In this document: positions 1-7,591 of the stretch, piece by piece | How positions within the stretch are numbered: the stretch's first letter is position 1 | Layout: every line of letters begins with the position of its first letter | Assembly: GCA_964390795.1 (NCBI GenBank) | Contig: CAYMLQ010000115.1 | Coordinates: forward strand, 1 to 14,545 | DNA: 14,545 nucleotides | From: CAYMLQ01 sp964390795 | GTDB taxonomy: Bacteria > Verrucomicrobiota > Kiritimatiellia > RFP12 > UBA1067 | Direction of reading: 5' to 3' | Notes under the pieces: generated by a model | Told to the model about the DNA's origin: nothing | What the model saw: only the letters and a program-made list of their open reading frames with translations | Database searches by the model: none | Program-made: the position numbers and the translations under genes

Positions 1-48
1 GCCTCTAAAAACCGCACGTTTCAAGTGCAAAGTGCTCCCGGCCTCTGT

Positions 49-54
49 TATACT
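49..54 (+). promoter_or_regulatory. Possible -10 box for the kduI operon
   Basis: TATACT lies 43 bases before the preferred kduI start and matches the sigma-70 -10 consensus at five of six positions. No convincing -35 hexamer sits 16-18 bases upstream. A TTGACA follows at 55-60 but has no -10 at the right distance, so the assignment is weak. If the TATACT is used, the mRNA would start near 61 and carry a leader of about 37 nt. Confidence 0.3.
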
Positions 55-97
55 TTGACATATGACGTACGGCGTCAGACTGACACAAGGAGATTGT

Positions 98-928
98 ATG
101 CGCACCATTGAAGCCGCTGACAGGCACGCGTATCGCCGGATGACCACAGATGAACTGCGTAAGGATTTTGTTGTCGAGAACCTTTTCCAGCCTGGAAAAC
201 TGGAGTTGGTCTACACGAATGTGGATCGTGCCGTGATCGGCGGAATCGTCCCGACCGTCGAGCCGCTCGAACTCAAAGGCGGCCGCGAAATGGCCTGCAA
301 CTTCTTCTGCGAGCGCCGCGAGGCCGGCCTCATCAACCTCGGCGGCGCCGGCTCGGTCGTGGTCGACGGCACCACGTACACGATGGCCCCGCGCGAGTGC
401 CTCTATATCCGCCGCGGCAGCCGCGGCATCCTCTTTTCAAGCGAAAACGCAGAGAAGCCCGCGCAGTTCTATCTGGTCTCCTATCCGGCCCATGCCGACT
501 ACCCGACCACCAAAGCCAGCCTCAAGGACGCCAACCGCCTAGAACTGGGCTCGCTCGCGGAGGCCAACCGCCGTACCATCTACCAGTATATCCGGCCCGG
601 CTTCATCAAGAGCTGCCAACTCGTGATGGGGTTCACCGAACTTCATGAGGGATGCGTCTGGAACTCGTTCCCTCCCCATACCCATGACCGCCGCACCGAA
701 GTCTACTGCTATTTCGACCTGCCGCCCGCCGGCACGGTCATGCACTTCCTGGGCGAGGCCGATGAGACGCGCCACGTCGCCCTGCGCGAAAAGCAGGCCG
801 TGCTTTCGCCCGCCTGGTCTGTACACTGCGGCGCCGGCACCGGCAGCTACGCCTTCGTGTGGGCCATGGGCGGTGAGAACCAGGAGTTCGACGACATGGA
901 CAAGTGCGACCTCGCCAAACTCCGCTGA
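98..928 (+). CDS. kduI: 5-dehydro-4-deoxy-D-glucuronate isomerase
   Basis: KduI converts 5-keto-4-deoxyuronate, formed from unsaturated uronates released by polysaccharide lyases, to 3-deoxy-D-glycero-2,5-hexodiulosonate in the cytoplasm. The 276-aa product has family length (E. coli KduI is 278 aa). It carries the cupin-type metal ligands H194, H196 (in PPHTHDRRTE), E201 and H243 (in SVHCG), which correspond to the zinc ligands H196/H198/E203/H245 of the E. coli enzyme. I chose the ATG at 98 because AAGGAG lies 5-10 bases upstream and the length then matches the family. An in-frame ATG at 62 would add 12 unlikely residues. The next gene starts 9 bases after the stop, so the two are probably cotranscribed. 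No kduD, kdgK or kdgA is visible, so the rest of the pathway must be elsewhere. Identification is firm. Confidence 0.95.
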   Translation: MRTIEAADRHAYRRMTTDELRKDFVVENLFQPGKLELVYTNVDRAVIGGIVPTVEPLELKGGREMACNFFCERREAGLINLGGAGSVVVDGTTYTMAPRECLYIRRGSRGILFSSENAEKPAQFYLVSYPAHADYPTTKASLKDANRLELGSLAEANRRTIYQYIRPGFIKSCQLVMGFTELHEGCVWNSFPPHTHDRRTEVYCYFDLPPAGTVMHFLGEADETRHVALREKQAVLSPAWSVHCGAGTGSYAFVWAMGGENQEFDDMDKCDLAKLR

Positions 929-937
929 CCTCATAAC

Positions 938-3079
938 ATGAAAACGACCGCCGCTTTTATCACAGCCCTCTTAACCGCATCGACGCTCTGCGCCGGCGTC
1001 CTTTACGTTGCGTCTGAACCAAAATCCGACATCAGACTGGGAACAAAGAACCGCCCTTTTGGCACTCTGCAGGAGGCGCGCGACGCAATCCGCGACGCCA
1101 AACGGGCCGGCGATCTCGGCGCGTGGACCGTGCACGTGAAGAAGGGTGTCTACCGCCTGAGCGAGCCGCTCGTCTTCGAGTCGGGCGACTCCGGCACGGC
1201 AGCGGCGCCCGTCACCTACATCGGCGAAGGCGTCGGCTCGTGTGTCTCGGGCGGCACGCTCATCCGCGGCTGGCAGGAGACGCCTGACGGCTGCTGGAGT
1301 ACGGATATACCCCGGGCCGCCGATGGCACGCCCTCCTACTTTGAGAACCTCACCGTCAACGGCCGCCGCGCCGTGCGCGCACGCCACCCCAACACCGGCT
1401 TCTTCAGCCCGCAGGCGCTGCAGCAAATCCTTCTGACCAACCTGAACCCGCGCGTGGAGTATGCCCAGGCCCGCATCACAGCCCGGCCCGGCGATCTTGC
1501 CCTACTCGCTGGCACCCCTCATGCGGAACTGTTCTACGCGCACGTCGTCGTCCACCACAACTGGGACACCACGCGCCGCATGCTCCTCGGCTTCGAGAAC
1601 GCCAGCGGCACGCTGCTCACCCAGGGCGCGCGCTGGAAGCCCTGGAACCCGTGGCGCACCAACTCGCTCTACTACGTGGAAAACGTCCGCAGCGCCTTTG
1701 ACGCGCCCGGCGAGTGGTTCTACGACGGGTGCGGCGGCAAGCTCCTCTACCGGCCGCTCAAGGGCGAAAAGCCGGGCCGCGCGGAAGTGTTCGCCCCCTC
1801 CTCCGGGCTGCAGACGCTGCTCGTTTTCAGGGGTAGCCCCGAAACCACCAACTTCGTCCGGCACCTCACCTTCGAGCGCCTCGCCTTTTTCCACACCGAC
1901 TCGCCGCGCCGCGCCGACCAGATGGAAAAGGCCTTCATCGCGCCCGCCGTGGCGGGCGATGTGGGCAGACCTGGCCCCACGCAGTTCGAGCCCATGCAGG
2001 CCGCCGCCCGCACCGAGGCAGCCGTCATGGCCGACGGCGCGCACAACATCACCTTCCGCGACTGCGAGGTCGCGCACACCGGCGAATACGGCATCTGGTT
2101 CCGTGCGGGCTGCGTCAGCAACCGTATCGAACGCTGCGCGCTCACCGACCTCGGCGCGGGAGGCATCCGCATCGGCGACCCCGGCGGCAAGGGTGCCAGC
2201 GCAGCCCCGGCCAGCGCCGTCACCTCGTCAAACGTGTTCAGCACCTCGTTCAATGTGGTTGACAACTGCATCATCAAGGGCGGAGGTCGCTTCCACGCCA
2301 GCGCCACCGCGGTGTGGATCGGCCACAGCGCGGACAACCAAGTCACGCACAACGAGATCAGCGACCACTACTACACAGGCGTCTCGGTCGGCTGGGTCTG
2401 GGGCTACAAGGGCAGCGTGGCGCAGCGCAACACGGTCGCTTTCAACCGCATCCACAAAATCGGCCAGAAAGCGCTGGGCGACATGGGCGGCGTCTACACG
2501 CTCGGCACCTCCTTCGGCACGCGCGTGTGCGACAACGTGATCTTCGACGTGGACTCCTATACCTACGGCGGCTGGGGCCTCTACACCGACGAGGGTTCCG
2601 AGGGTATCCTCATGGAGAACAACCTCGTCTACGACACCAAGGACGGCTCTTTCCACCAGCACTACGGCCGCGGCAACATCATCCGCAACAACATCCTCTG
2701 CTACAGCAAGCAGTACCAGATCGCCGCGACCCGCAGCGAACCCCATCTCTCCTTCACCCTGGAGCGCAACATCATCTACTGGGACAAAGGCCCGACCCTC
2801 AAGCCAAACACGGTCAAGGTTAAGGTCGATTATCAGCGCAACCTCTGGTGGAAGACCGGCGAAGCCCTCGACTTCAACGGCATGACGTTCGAGGCGTGGC
2901 AGGCCTCGGGGCGCGACACCCAAGGCGCTGTCGCCGACCCTCTTTTCAAGAACCCCGCCGAACGGGATTTCCGTCTGAAGCGCGGCTCGCCCGCCGAAGC
3001 GCTCGGGTTCAAGCCCTTCGACTTTTCGCGGGCCGGCGTGAAGGGCAGCCGCTCTTGGCGGCGGCGCGCCGCCGAGTAG
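938..3079 (+). CDS. Secreted right-handed beta-helix protein, GH141-like carbohydrate-active enzyme
   Basis: This 713-aa exported protein begins with a Sec signal peptide (MKTTAAF... with likely cleavage after LCA, about residue 19). The N-terminus GTKNRPFGTLQEARDAIRDA is the usual opening of parallel beta-helix carbohydrate-active proteins. Later blocks are D515-M-G-G-V-Y-T-L-G, GGWGLYTDEGS (D551, E552) and FHQHYG (H573, H575), followed by N-x-I-x-N-N-I helix rungs and a C-terminal DPLF...DFRL...GF segment. From memory, this combination is typical of GH141 and close relatives, whose characterised members act on fucose-containing pectin (rhamnogalacturonan II) or xylan. D515, D551 and E552 are the acidic residues I would suspect of catalysis. 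It sits 9 nt behind kduI, which fits pectin or other uronate-glycan breakdown. The substrate cannot be read from sequence; the fold assignment is strong and the family number moderate. Confidence 0.8.
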   Translation: MKTTAAFITALLTASTLCAGVLYVASEPKSDIRLGTKNRPFGTLQEARDAIRDAKRAGDLGAWTVHVKKGVYRLSEPLVFESGDSGTAAAPVTYIGEGVGSCVSGGTLIRGWQETPDGCWSTDIPRAADGTPSYFENLTVNGRRAVRARHPNTGFFSPQALQQILLTNLNPRVEYAQARITARPGDLALLAGTPHAELFYAHVVVHHNWDTTRRMLLGFENASGTLLTQGARWKPWNPWRTNSLYYVENVRSAFDAPGEWFYDGCGGKLLYRPLKGEKPGRAEVFAPSSGLQTLLVFRGSPETTNFVRHLTFERLAFFHTDSPRRADQMEKAFIAPAVAGDVGRPGPTQFEPMQAAARTEAAVMADGAHNITFRDCEVAHTGEYGIWFRAGCVSNRIERCALTDLGAGGIRIGDPGGKGASAAPASAVTSSNVFSTSFNVVDNCIIKGGGRFHASATAVWIGHSADNQVTHNEISDHYYTGVSVGWVWGYKGSVAQRNTVAFNRIHKIGQKALGDMGGVYTLGTSFGTRVCDNVIFDVDSYTYGGWGLYTDEGSEGILMENNLVYDTKDGSFHQHYGRGNIIRNNILCYSKQYQIAATRSEPHLSFTLERNIIYWDKGPTLKPNTVKVKVDYQRNLWWKTGEALDFNGMTFEAWQASGRDTQGAVADPLFKNPAERDFRLKRGSPAEALGFKPFDFSRAGVKGSRSWRRRAAE

Positions 3080-3120
3080 CGCGCCGCACCCTGCGCGCGC
3101 ATGACACGGAAGGAACAGCT

Positions 3121-6100
3121 ATGGGCTTTATCAAACGACACTTTTTCGCAACTCCTTGGCATCTGATTCAGTTCTTCATCCCGTTCATGGCCCTTGTGCC
3201 TTTCGCCGTCTACTACCTGACGGTCTTTACGCACGTGTATCCAGGACTCCCGGCCTTTCTCACGGCCGCCGCGGCCGGCCTCTGCGAACCGGACGACCTC
3301 GCCAATCCGCTTTTCTTGCTCGCCGCGCGCGCCGTCGCAGCGCTCCCCTACCTCACCCTGCCTCTGCGGCTCAACCTGTTCTGCGCAGCCTGCGGCGCGC
3401 TCACCATCGCTCTCTTCTACCTTTTCACGGCGCGTCTCGTCTTCGTCTGCGCCTGCGAAGACCCGGGCGGTGCGATGGCAGCCCTGCCCCCGCGCCTGCG
3501 GGACACCGGTGACGACACGCGCAGCAAGGCGGAATCCAGCTTCGCGCTCAACTCCGACGGCTCGGTCTCCATTCCCTTCTCGGTCCTGACGCACAACTGG
3601 CGCGTGGCGCACGCCGCCGTGCTGGGCGGTCTGGGAGCAGCTATCGCGCTGGCGTTCTGCGCGCCGTTCTGGCTTGCCTCCACCCGCCTCTACCCGTTCA
3701 CCTTCGACCTCATGGTTTTCTTCCTGATCCTCAACCTGCTCTTTTCATACGACCAGCGCGAACGGCTTTTCTCCATGTTTATTGGCGTCTTCCTGCTTGC
3801 AGCGTGCAGCATCGAGTCGCCGCTCTTCACCCTGCTCCTGCCGATCGGCGGCCTTTTCCTGTTGCGCTCGATGGTCATGAACGAACAGGTGAACACCTAC
3901 CGGGTATTGGGCCTGATCCTCGTCGGTCTCGCCGGTCTGGTTGTGGCCGGCGCGGTCCTGTGGGATGCGTCCGGACACTGCGCGTCCATCGCGACCCCTT
4001 CGCCGCGCGCGATCCTGAACCTTTTTCAGGCCACATTCCTGCGCGAACTCATGAAGTGGGTTCCCAGCTTCGGCTGGAGCTACATTTTCATGCAGCTGCT
4101 CTTCCCGTCGGCCATTGCCCTCTTCGTCTTCTCCTTCGCGTTCCGTAAGCGCACACCCGTGCTCTTCCTGCTGCAGCTCGTGCTGGTGGCCTGCCTTTTG
4201 CCCAGCCTGCTGAACCTGCGCATCTCGCCGTGGGGCATCGCGCGGCTGACCTCCAAGATCCCCATCTTCAGTTACGTGGTCATCGCCCTGTTCGTCGGAC
4301 TCATGATCGCTGTCTGGCACCTCATGCGCGAGATGTTCCAGGAGAAGATCGATGACGATCTGGACTACTACGAGTATCGTGACAACCCCTCCGTCTGCCG
4401 CATCGGCTCGCTGCTCTGCTGGCCGCTCCTGCTTCTCGCCTTCATCGTGCCGTTCCGCAGCTTCACCGACATCGACCCGCGCGAAGGCACCTTCGCAGAC
4501 GCCGTCACCGAGGAGATCTACCGCGAGCTGGGCCCGCGCGACTGGATCGCCAATTGCCGCCTGCTCCAGAATCACCTGATGATCCGCGCCCTCCGCGACG
4601 GTCGGAGGTTGCGCTTCATTTCGACCGACACCGCTTCGGACACGTATGACGCCTCCCAGCTCACCGACTACATCCGTAAGGATGCCGCGTTCGACCGCTA
4701 CCGTTTCCGTCTGCTGAATGCCGCCGACCTCTCGCCATCCTCGTTCATCCGCGAGTGGCTCAAAAACGACACCAATGCCTGCAAGCGCGTCGTGCTCTTC
4801 AGCGCACCGGAAGTGTGGCGGGCAAACGGGTTCAACGCCCTTCCCACCGGCTTCTTCCTGAGCGGCCAGCCCAAGAGCGATCCCGTCGACTCCGGCGCCC
4901 TGCTCGCCCGTCACAAGGCCTTCCTCGCAACCATGCGGCCGCATCTCTACCCCACCGCGCCGGATAGCATCCAGTTTTTCGCCAACTACCGAGCCGCGCT
5001 GCGCCGCCAGTTGGCCTTCATGGCCAACGAACTCGGCGTCCTTCTCGTCGATAGCGGCCATGCGGCAGAGGCCGACGAACTCTATCTGCAATCCGAAGCG
5101 CTCGCTCCGGATAATCTCAGCCTGCTGTTGAACCGCTACCATCTGGCCGCCAACCTGAATGTCCGCCCCGAAAACGTGGGCGCCCTCGAAACCCGTCTGC
5201 GCGGCGTCGCCCAGCGCCGCAACACGTTCTCGCTCACCCTGGCCAGCGTGCAGGCCGGCAGCGGCACGCTCATCAGCCCAGACGTCTTCGAGTACGTCCG
5301 CAAAAACTACTGGATCAAAGGCACCACCTTCCGCCATCTCGCCGTCTCCACCCAATCCATACGCGATCCGCTGACGGCCCTGCGCGACAAGAAGCGCGAA
5401 CTCTATCAGACCATCAGCCAGCTCATCAACACCTACGCGTTCGACGATGCCGAAGCCCATCTCAATCTGTTGCTCGATCTGGATGACAAAGACCGTTTCG
5501 CGCTGTTCAACAAGGCGCTCATCGCCATCGAGCGGCGCGACCTGCCAGAGGCCGGCCTCTGGCTCGACCTCGCCAAAGAGAACGGTGTGAAGCCCGCAGA
5601 ACTCATCTGGCATGAGGCCGCCGTTCTGTTCCTGAACGGGAAGCTGACCGAAGCACGCGCCATGCTCAACGCCGCGATCCCCGCCGAGCCTTCCAACATC
5701 CGCCTGTGGGGACTGCTCGCCGACATCCTGTTGCGTTCCGGCGAGTATCATGAACTCGAAAACCGCGTCTATCCCGCCGTCCGCAGCGCCTCCAGCAAAA
5801 ATGCGCATTACCTGCTCTACATGGTGCGCGGCTACATCTACAAGCACAACGGCCCGAAGGAGTACACCTCCGCCCGCACAGCCTTCTTGCGTGCGCTCGC
5901 CCTGAACAAGAACCTCACCTCCGTACGCGAGGACGTTCTCCTTCTGGACGAAGCCCTCGACGTCCCCGCCTTCAGCGAGCAGGACGCGATCGCCGTTCTC
6001 CGCCAAAATCCCGAGCATGCCTTTGCCAACTATCTGCTCGGCACCGTCCGACTCCACCGCGGCGAAATCGACAAGGCCGAAGATCTCTTCAGGCGCAGCC

Positions 6101-6489
6101 TCGAGAAAGAGCGTAACGCTCCGGCCTACGCAGGACTCGGCGCCTTGGATCTCGCGAAAAAAGATTTCGCCGACGCAGAGAAACTGACCCGACTCGCCCT
6201 CGAACTGGAGCCGTCGCGCCTCTTTGCCTGGCACACACTCGCGAAAATCCTGATCGCCACCGACCGCCTCGACGAGGCCTCGCGCGCGCTCGACACCGTG
6301 ACCGCCGGACGACCGGACGACCTCGACGTCCGTCTCACGCTTATCCGCCTGCGCATGAAACAGAAAAAGCTGGAGGAGGCCGCCCTGCTCGTCTCCGACC
6401 TGCTAGAAAATGAGGACTTCCTGCCCAGGCCCATCGTGCGCCAGCTCAAACCGCTCGCCGCCCAGTTGGCTACCGAACTCTCCCAGTGA
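3121..6489 (+). CDS. Polytopic DUF2723-like (GT-C/TMEM260-type) membrane protein with C-terminal TPR domain
   Basis: The 1122-aa product has about ten hydrophobic segments in its first 445 residues (roughly 15-36, 62-103, 166-188, 196-211, 217-250, 262-281, 321-341, 347-366, 385-402 and 431-445). A soluble region of about 675 residues follows, with TPR-like helical pairs from about 640 to the end, clearest at about 965-1060 (ANYLLGTVRLHRGEIDKAED and the following repeats). The N-terminal pattern YPGLPAFLTAAAAGL...NPLFLLAARAVAALP...LRLNLFCAACGAL resembles DUF2723, the family of protein O-mannosyltransferase TMEM260. The acidic D-x-G-E type motif I expect after the first membrane segment is replaced by PGLPAFL, so transferase activity is doubtful. 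The ATG at 3121 is chosen because GGAAGGA precedes it by 5 bases; the frame is open upstream to 2848 but that part overlaps the previous gene. The next gene starts 12 nt downstream. Role is probably envelope-related, by inference. Confidence 0.75.
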   Translation: MGFIKRHFFATPWHLIQFFIPFMALVPFAVYYLTVFTHVYPGLPAFLTAAAAGLCEPDDLANPLFLLAARAVAALPYLTLPLRLNLFCAACGALTIALFYLFTARLVFVCACEDPGGAMAALPPRLRDTGDDTRSKAESSFALNSDGSVSIPFSVLTHNWRVAHAAVLGGLGAAIALAFCAPFWLASTRLYPFTFDLMVFFLILNLLFSYDQRERLFSMFIGVFLLAACSIESPLFTLLLPIGGLFLLRSMVMNEQVNTYRVLGLILVGLAGLVVAGAVLWDASGHCASIATPSPRAILNLFQATFLRELMKWVPSFGWSYIFMQLLFPSAIALFVFSFAFRKRTPVLFLLQLVLVACLLPSLLNLRISPWGIARLTSKIPIFSYVVIALFVGLMIAVWHLMREMFQEKIDDDLDYYEYRDNPSVCRIGSLLCWPLLLLAFIVPFRSFTDIDPREGTFADAVTEEIYRELGPRDWIANCRLLQNHLMIRALRDGRRLRFISTDTASDTYDASQLTDYIRKDAAFDRYRFRLLNAADLSPSSFIREWLKNDTNACKRVVLFSAPEVWRANGFNALPTGFFLSGQPKSDPVDSGALLARHKAFLATMRPHLYPTAPDSIQFFANYRAALRRQLAFMANELGVLLVDSGHAAEADELYLQSEALAPDNLSLLLNRYHLAANLNVRPENVGALETRLRGVAQRRNTFSLTLASVQAGSGTLISPDVFEYVRKNYWIKGTTFRHLAVSTQSIRDPLTALRDKKRELYQTISQLINTYAFDDAEAHLNLLLDLDDKDRFALFNKALIAIERRDLPEAGLWLDLAKENGVKPAELIWHEAAVLFLNGKLTEARAMLNAAIPAEPSNIRLWGLLADILLRSGEYHELENRVYPAVRSASSKNAHYLLYMVRGYIYKHNGPKEYTSARTAFLRALALNKNLTSVREDVLLLDEALDVPAFSEQDAIAVLRQNPEHAFANYLLGTVRLHRGEIDKAEDLFRRSLEKERNAPAYAGLGALDLAKKDFADAEKLTRLALELEPSRLFAWHTLAKILIATDRLDEASRALDTVTAGRPDDLDVRLTLIRLRMKQKKLEEAALLVSDLLENEDFLPRPIVRQLKPLAAQLATELSQ

Positions 6490-6501
6490 CCTGCCCCCCC
6501 C

Positions 6502-7398
6502 ATGAACCCCCTACGCCTCACGCTCGCCTATCTCGAATACCTCGCCATCCGCTTAGCCGGACTGCTCTACGGACTGATCCCCGCCCGCAAGGCGTACGCC
6601 CTCGGAGCCCGTTTCACGAGCACACTCTACCCTCTCTTCCGCGCCCGCCGCCGGATCGCCATCGACAACCTTCTGAAGTCCCGCATCACCGATGACCCGC
6701 GCGAAGCAGATCGCATCGCACGCATAGCCTTCGGCCATCTGGCCGGCCATATCTGCGAGGCGCTCAAAATCGGCGACGTTATCGGCCCCGACAACTGGCG
6801 AGAGCACATCACCTTCGACGGGCCCGCCGAGTCTTGGAAGCTTCTGATGGAATCGCCCGACGTGCCGATCATGATCCTCACAGGACACCTCGGCGTCTGG
6901 GAAGCCGCAGTCTCGATCATTTCCAATACGCGCCCCATGATCGCCGTGGCCCGCAAAATGAACAACCCCTTTGTCGAGCGCTTCCTCAAAACCCGACACT
7001 TCAGAGGGCAGATCACGATCGTGCCGAAAAAACTCGGCTTCTCGCCCAGCGTGCTGCGCCTGTGGAAGGCCCAGAAAGCCGCCATGACCCTCGTCATGGA
7101 CCAACACGCAGGCCCCAAACAAGGCATCCAAGTCGATTTCATGGGGCGCCCGGCCAGCACCCACACCTCGCCCGCCCGACTGCACCTCAAAACCGGCGCG
7201 CCGATCCTCGCAGGCGCCTTCATCCGCGACGAAGCCTTCCACTACCGCATGGTGACCGGCCTGCCGATCCGTTTCACCCCCACCGGTGACAAAGAAAGTG
7301 ACATCGCCAACCTCCTGTCCGAAATCAACCGGCGCCTCGAAGCGGTCGTCCGGCGCTACCCCGAACAGTACCTCTGGGCGCACAAGCGCTGGCGGTAA
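6502..7398 (+). CDS. LpxL/HtrB-family lysophospholipid/lipid A acyltransferase
   Basis: This 298-aa protein belongs to the bacterial lipid A biosynthesis acyltransferase family, inner-membrane enzymes that transfer a secondary acyl chain to a lipid A precursor or a related glycolipid. Visible marks are the catalytic H-x4-E motif at H129-E134 (GHLGVWE), the N-terminal hydrophobic segment with the downstream R-x-x-I-x-I-D-N-L element (around 50-60), the DQHAG block near residue 200, and the family ending PEQYLWAHKRW. Length agrees with LpxL (about 306 aa). It starts 12 bases after the TPR gene. The spacer is a C-run with no Shine-Dalgarno sequence, suggesting translation coupled to the upstream gene. 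The stop codon overlaps the U-tract end of a minus-strand terminator. Exact acceptor and acyl donor cannot be told; LpxL and LpxM roles are both possible. Confidence 0.85.
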   Translation: MNPLRLTLAYLEYLAIRLAGLLYGLIPARKAYALGARFTSTLYPLFRARRRIAIDNLLKSRITDDPREADRIARIAFGHLAGHICEALKIGDVIGPDNWREHITFDGPAESWKLLMESPDVPIMILTGHLGVWEAAVSIISNTRPMIAVARKMNNPFVERFLKTRHFRGQITIVPKKLGFSPSVLRLWKAQKAAMTLVMDQHAGPKQGIQVDFMGRPASTHTSPARLHLKTGAPILAGAFIRDEAFHYRMVTGLPIRFTPTGDKESDIANLLSEINRRLEAVVRRYPEQYLWAHKRWR

Positions 7399-7438
7399 AA
7401 TAAAAACGGCGGATAAAAGCTTTCGCTTCTACCCGCCG
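7396..7438 (-). terminator. Intrinsic terminator of the minus-strand sRNA
   Basis: Read on the minus strand, CGGCGGGTAGAAGC (7438-7425), a GAAA tetraloop, and GCTTTTATCCGCCG (7420-7407) form a 14-bp stem with two G-U wobbles. TTTTTATTTTA (7406-7396) follows. On the plus strand the two wobbles become A-C mismatches and no T-tract follows, so the element is built for minus-strand transcription. It also overlaps the stop codon of the acyltransferase gene, so the hairpin may contribute to ending the plus-strand operon message as well. Confidence 0.85.
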
Positions 7439-7555
7439 CCAGGGAGGACATATATAATTGATGCAATCGTACAGGGGGGAACCTGTATCCGCGATCACGG
7501 GGGAGGTGTCGCGGTAGACTGCATTGTCCAGTGACCTGGGGGAGGTCGTCTGAAC
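7397..7555 (-). ncRNA. Candidate small RNA with three C-rich anti-SD-like hairpin loops
   Basis: A transcript of about 155-160 nt is predicted between a minus-strand promoter (7562-7591) and an intrinsic terminator. Hairpin 1 (7555-7526) begins at the predicted first nucleotide: GUUCAG pairs with CUGGAC, then GACCU with AGGUC, with loop CCCCC. Hairpin 2 (7514-7489) is CCGCGA-CAC / GUG-a-UCGCGG with loop CUCCCCC. Hairpin 3 (7487-7470) is UACAGG / CCUGUA with loop UUCCCC. An AU-rich single-stranded linker then ends in UCCUCCCU (7448-7441) just before the terminator. All four unpaired C-rich motifs can pair with Shine-Dalgarno sequences. By analogy with C-rich-loop sRNAs (RsaE and RNAIII of staphylococci; the CCUCCUCCC 'cuckoo' RNAs of alphaproteobacteria), I infer a trans-acting translational repressor. 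I do not recognise it as a named family, and expression is unproven. Confidence 0.7.
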
Positions 7556-7561
7556 GGGTGT

Positions 7562-7591
7562 ATATTAGTCTAAGCACCCCCCGCTTGTCAA
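7562..7591 (-). promoter_or_regulatory. Sigma-70-type promoter of the sRNA
   Basis: On the minus strand there is a perfect TTGACA (7591-7586), an 18-base spacer and TAATAT (7567-7562), four of six matches to the -10 consensus. Predicted initiation is near G7555. Upstream lie a C8 run (7593-7600) and an A/T-rich tract (about 7604-7619) that could act as an UP element. Confidence 0.6.

Noticed and set aside
55..60. TTGACA as the -35 box of kduI
   Set aside because: The bases 16-18 downstream (around 77-84) do not resemble a -10 box and would put the start inside the ribosome binding region.
1461..2540. 359-codon plus-strand frame inside the beta-helix gene
   Set aside because: It is a shifted shadow of the beta-helix frame, rich in S, A, R, P and T, with no homology features.
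3058..3100. GC-rich palindrome at the end of the beta-helix gene as a terminator
   Set aside because: GGCGGCGCGCCGCC is self-complementary but mostly coding, has no T-tract, and is followed 50 bases later by a well-placed ribosome binding site of the next gene, so read-through is more likely.
3745..6234. Long minus-strand frame of 829 codons opposite the TPR gene
   Set aside because: GC-rich codon bias produces long antisense frames. The plus strand has membrane segments, TPR repeats and a ribosome binding site, while the antisense product is compositionally odd.
7439..7560. Plus-strand RNA with GGGGGA loops as a CsrA/RsmA-type decoy
   Set aside because: GGA in hairpin loops is tempting, but the promoter, terminator and G-U pairs all lie on the minus strand. 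I see no plus-strand promoter here and no T-tract after a hairpin.
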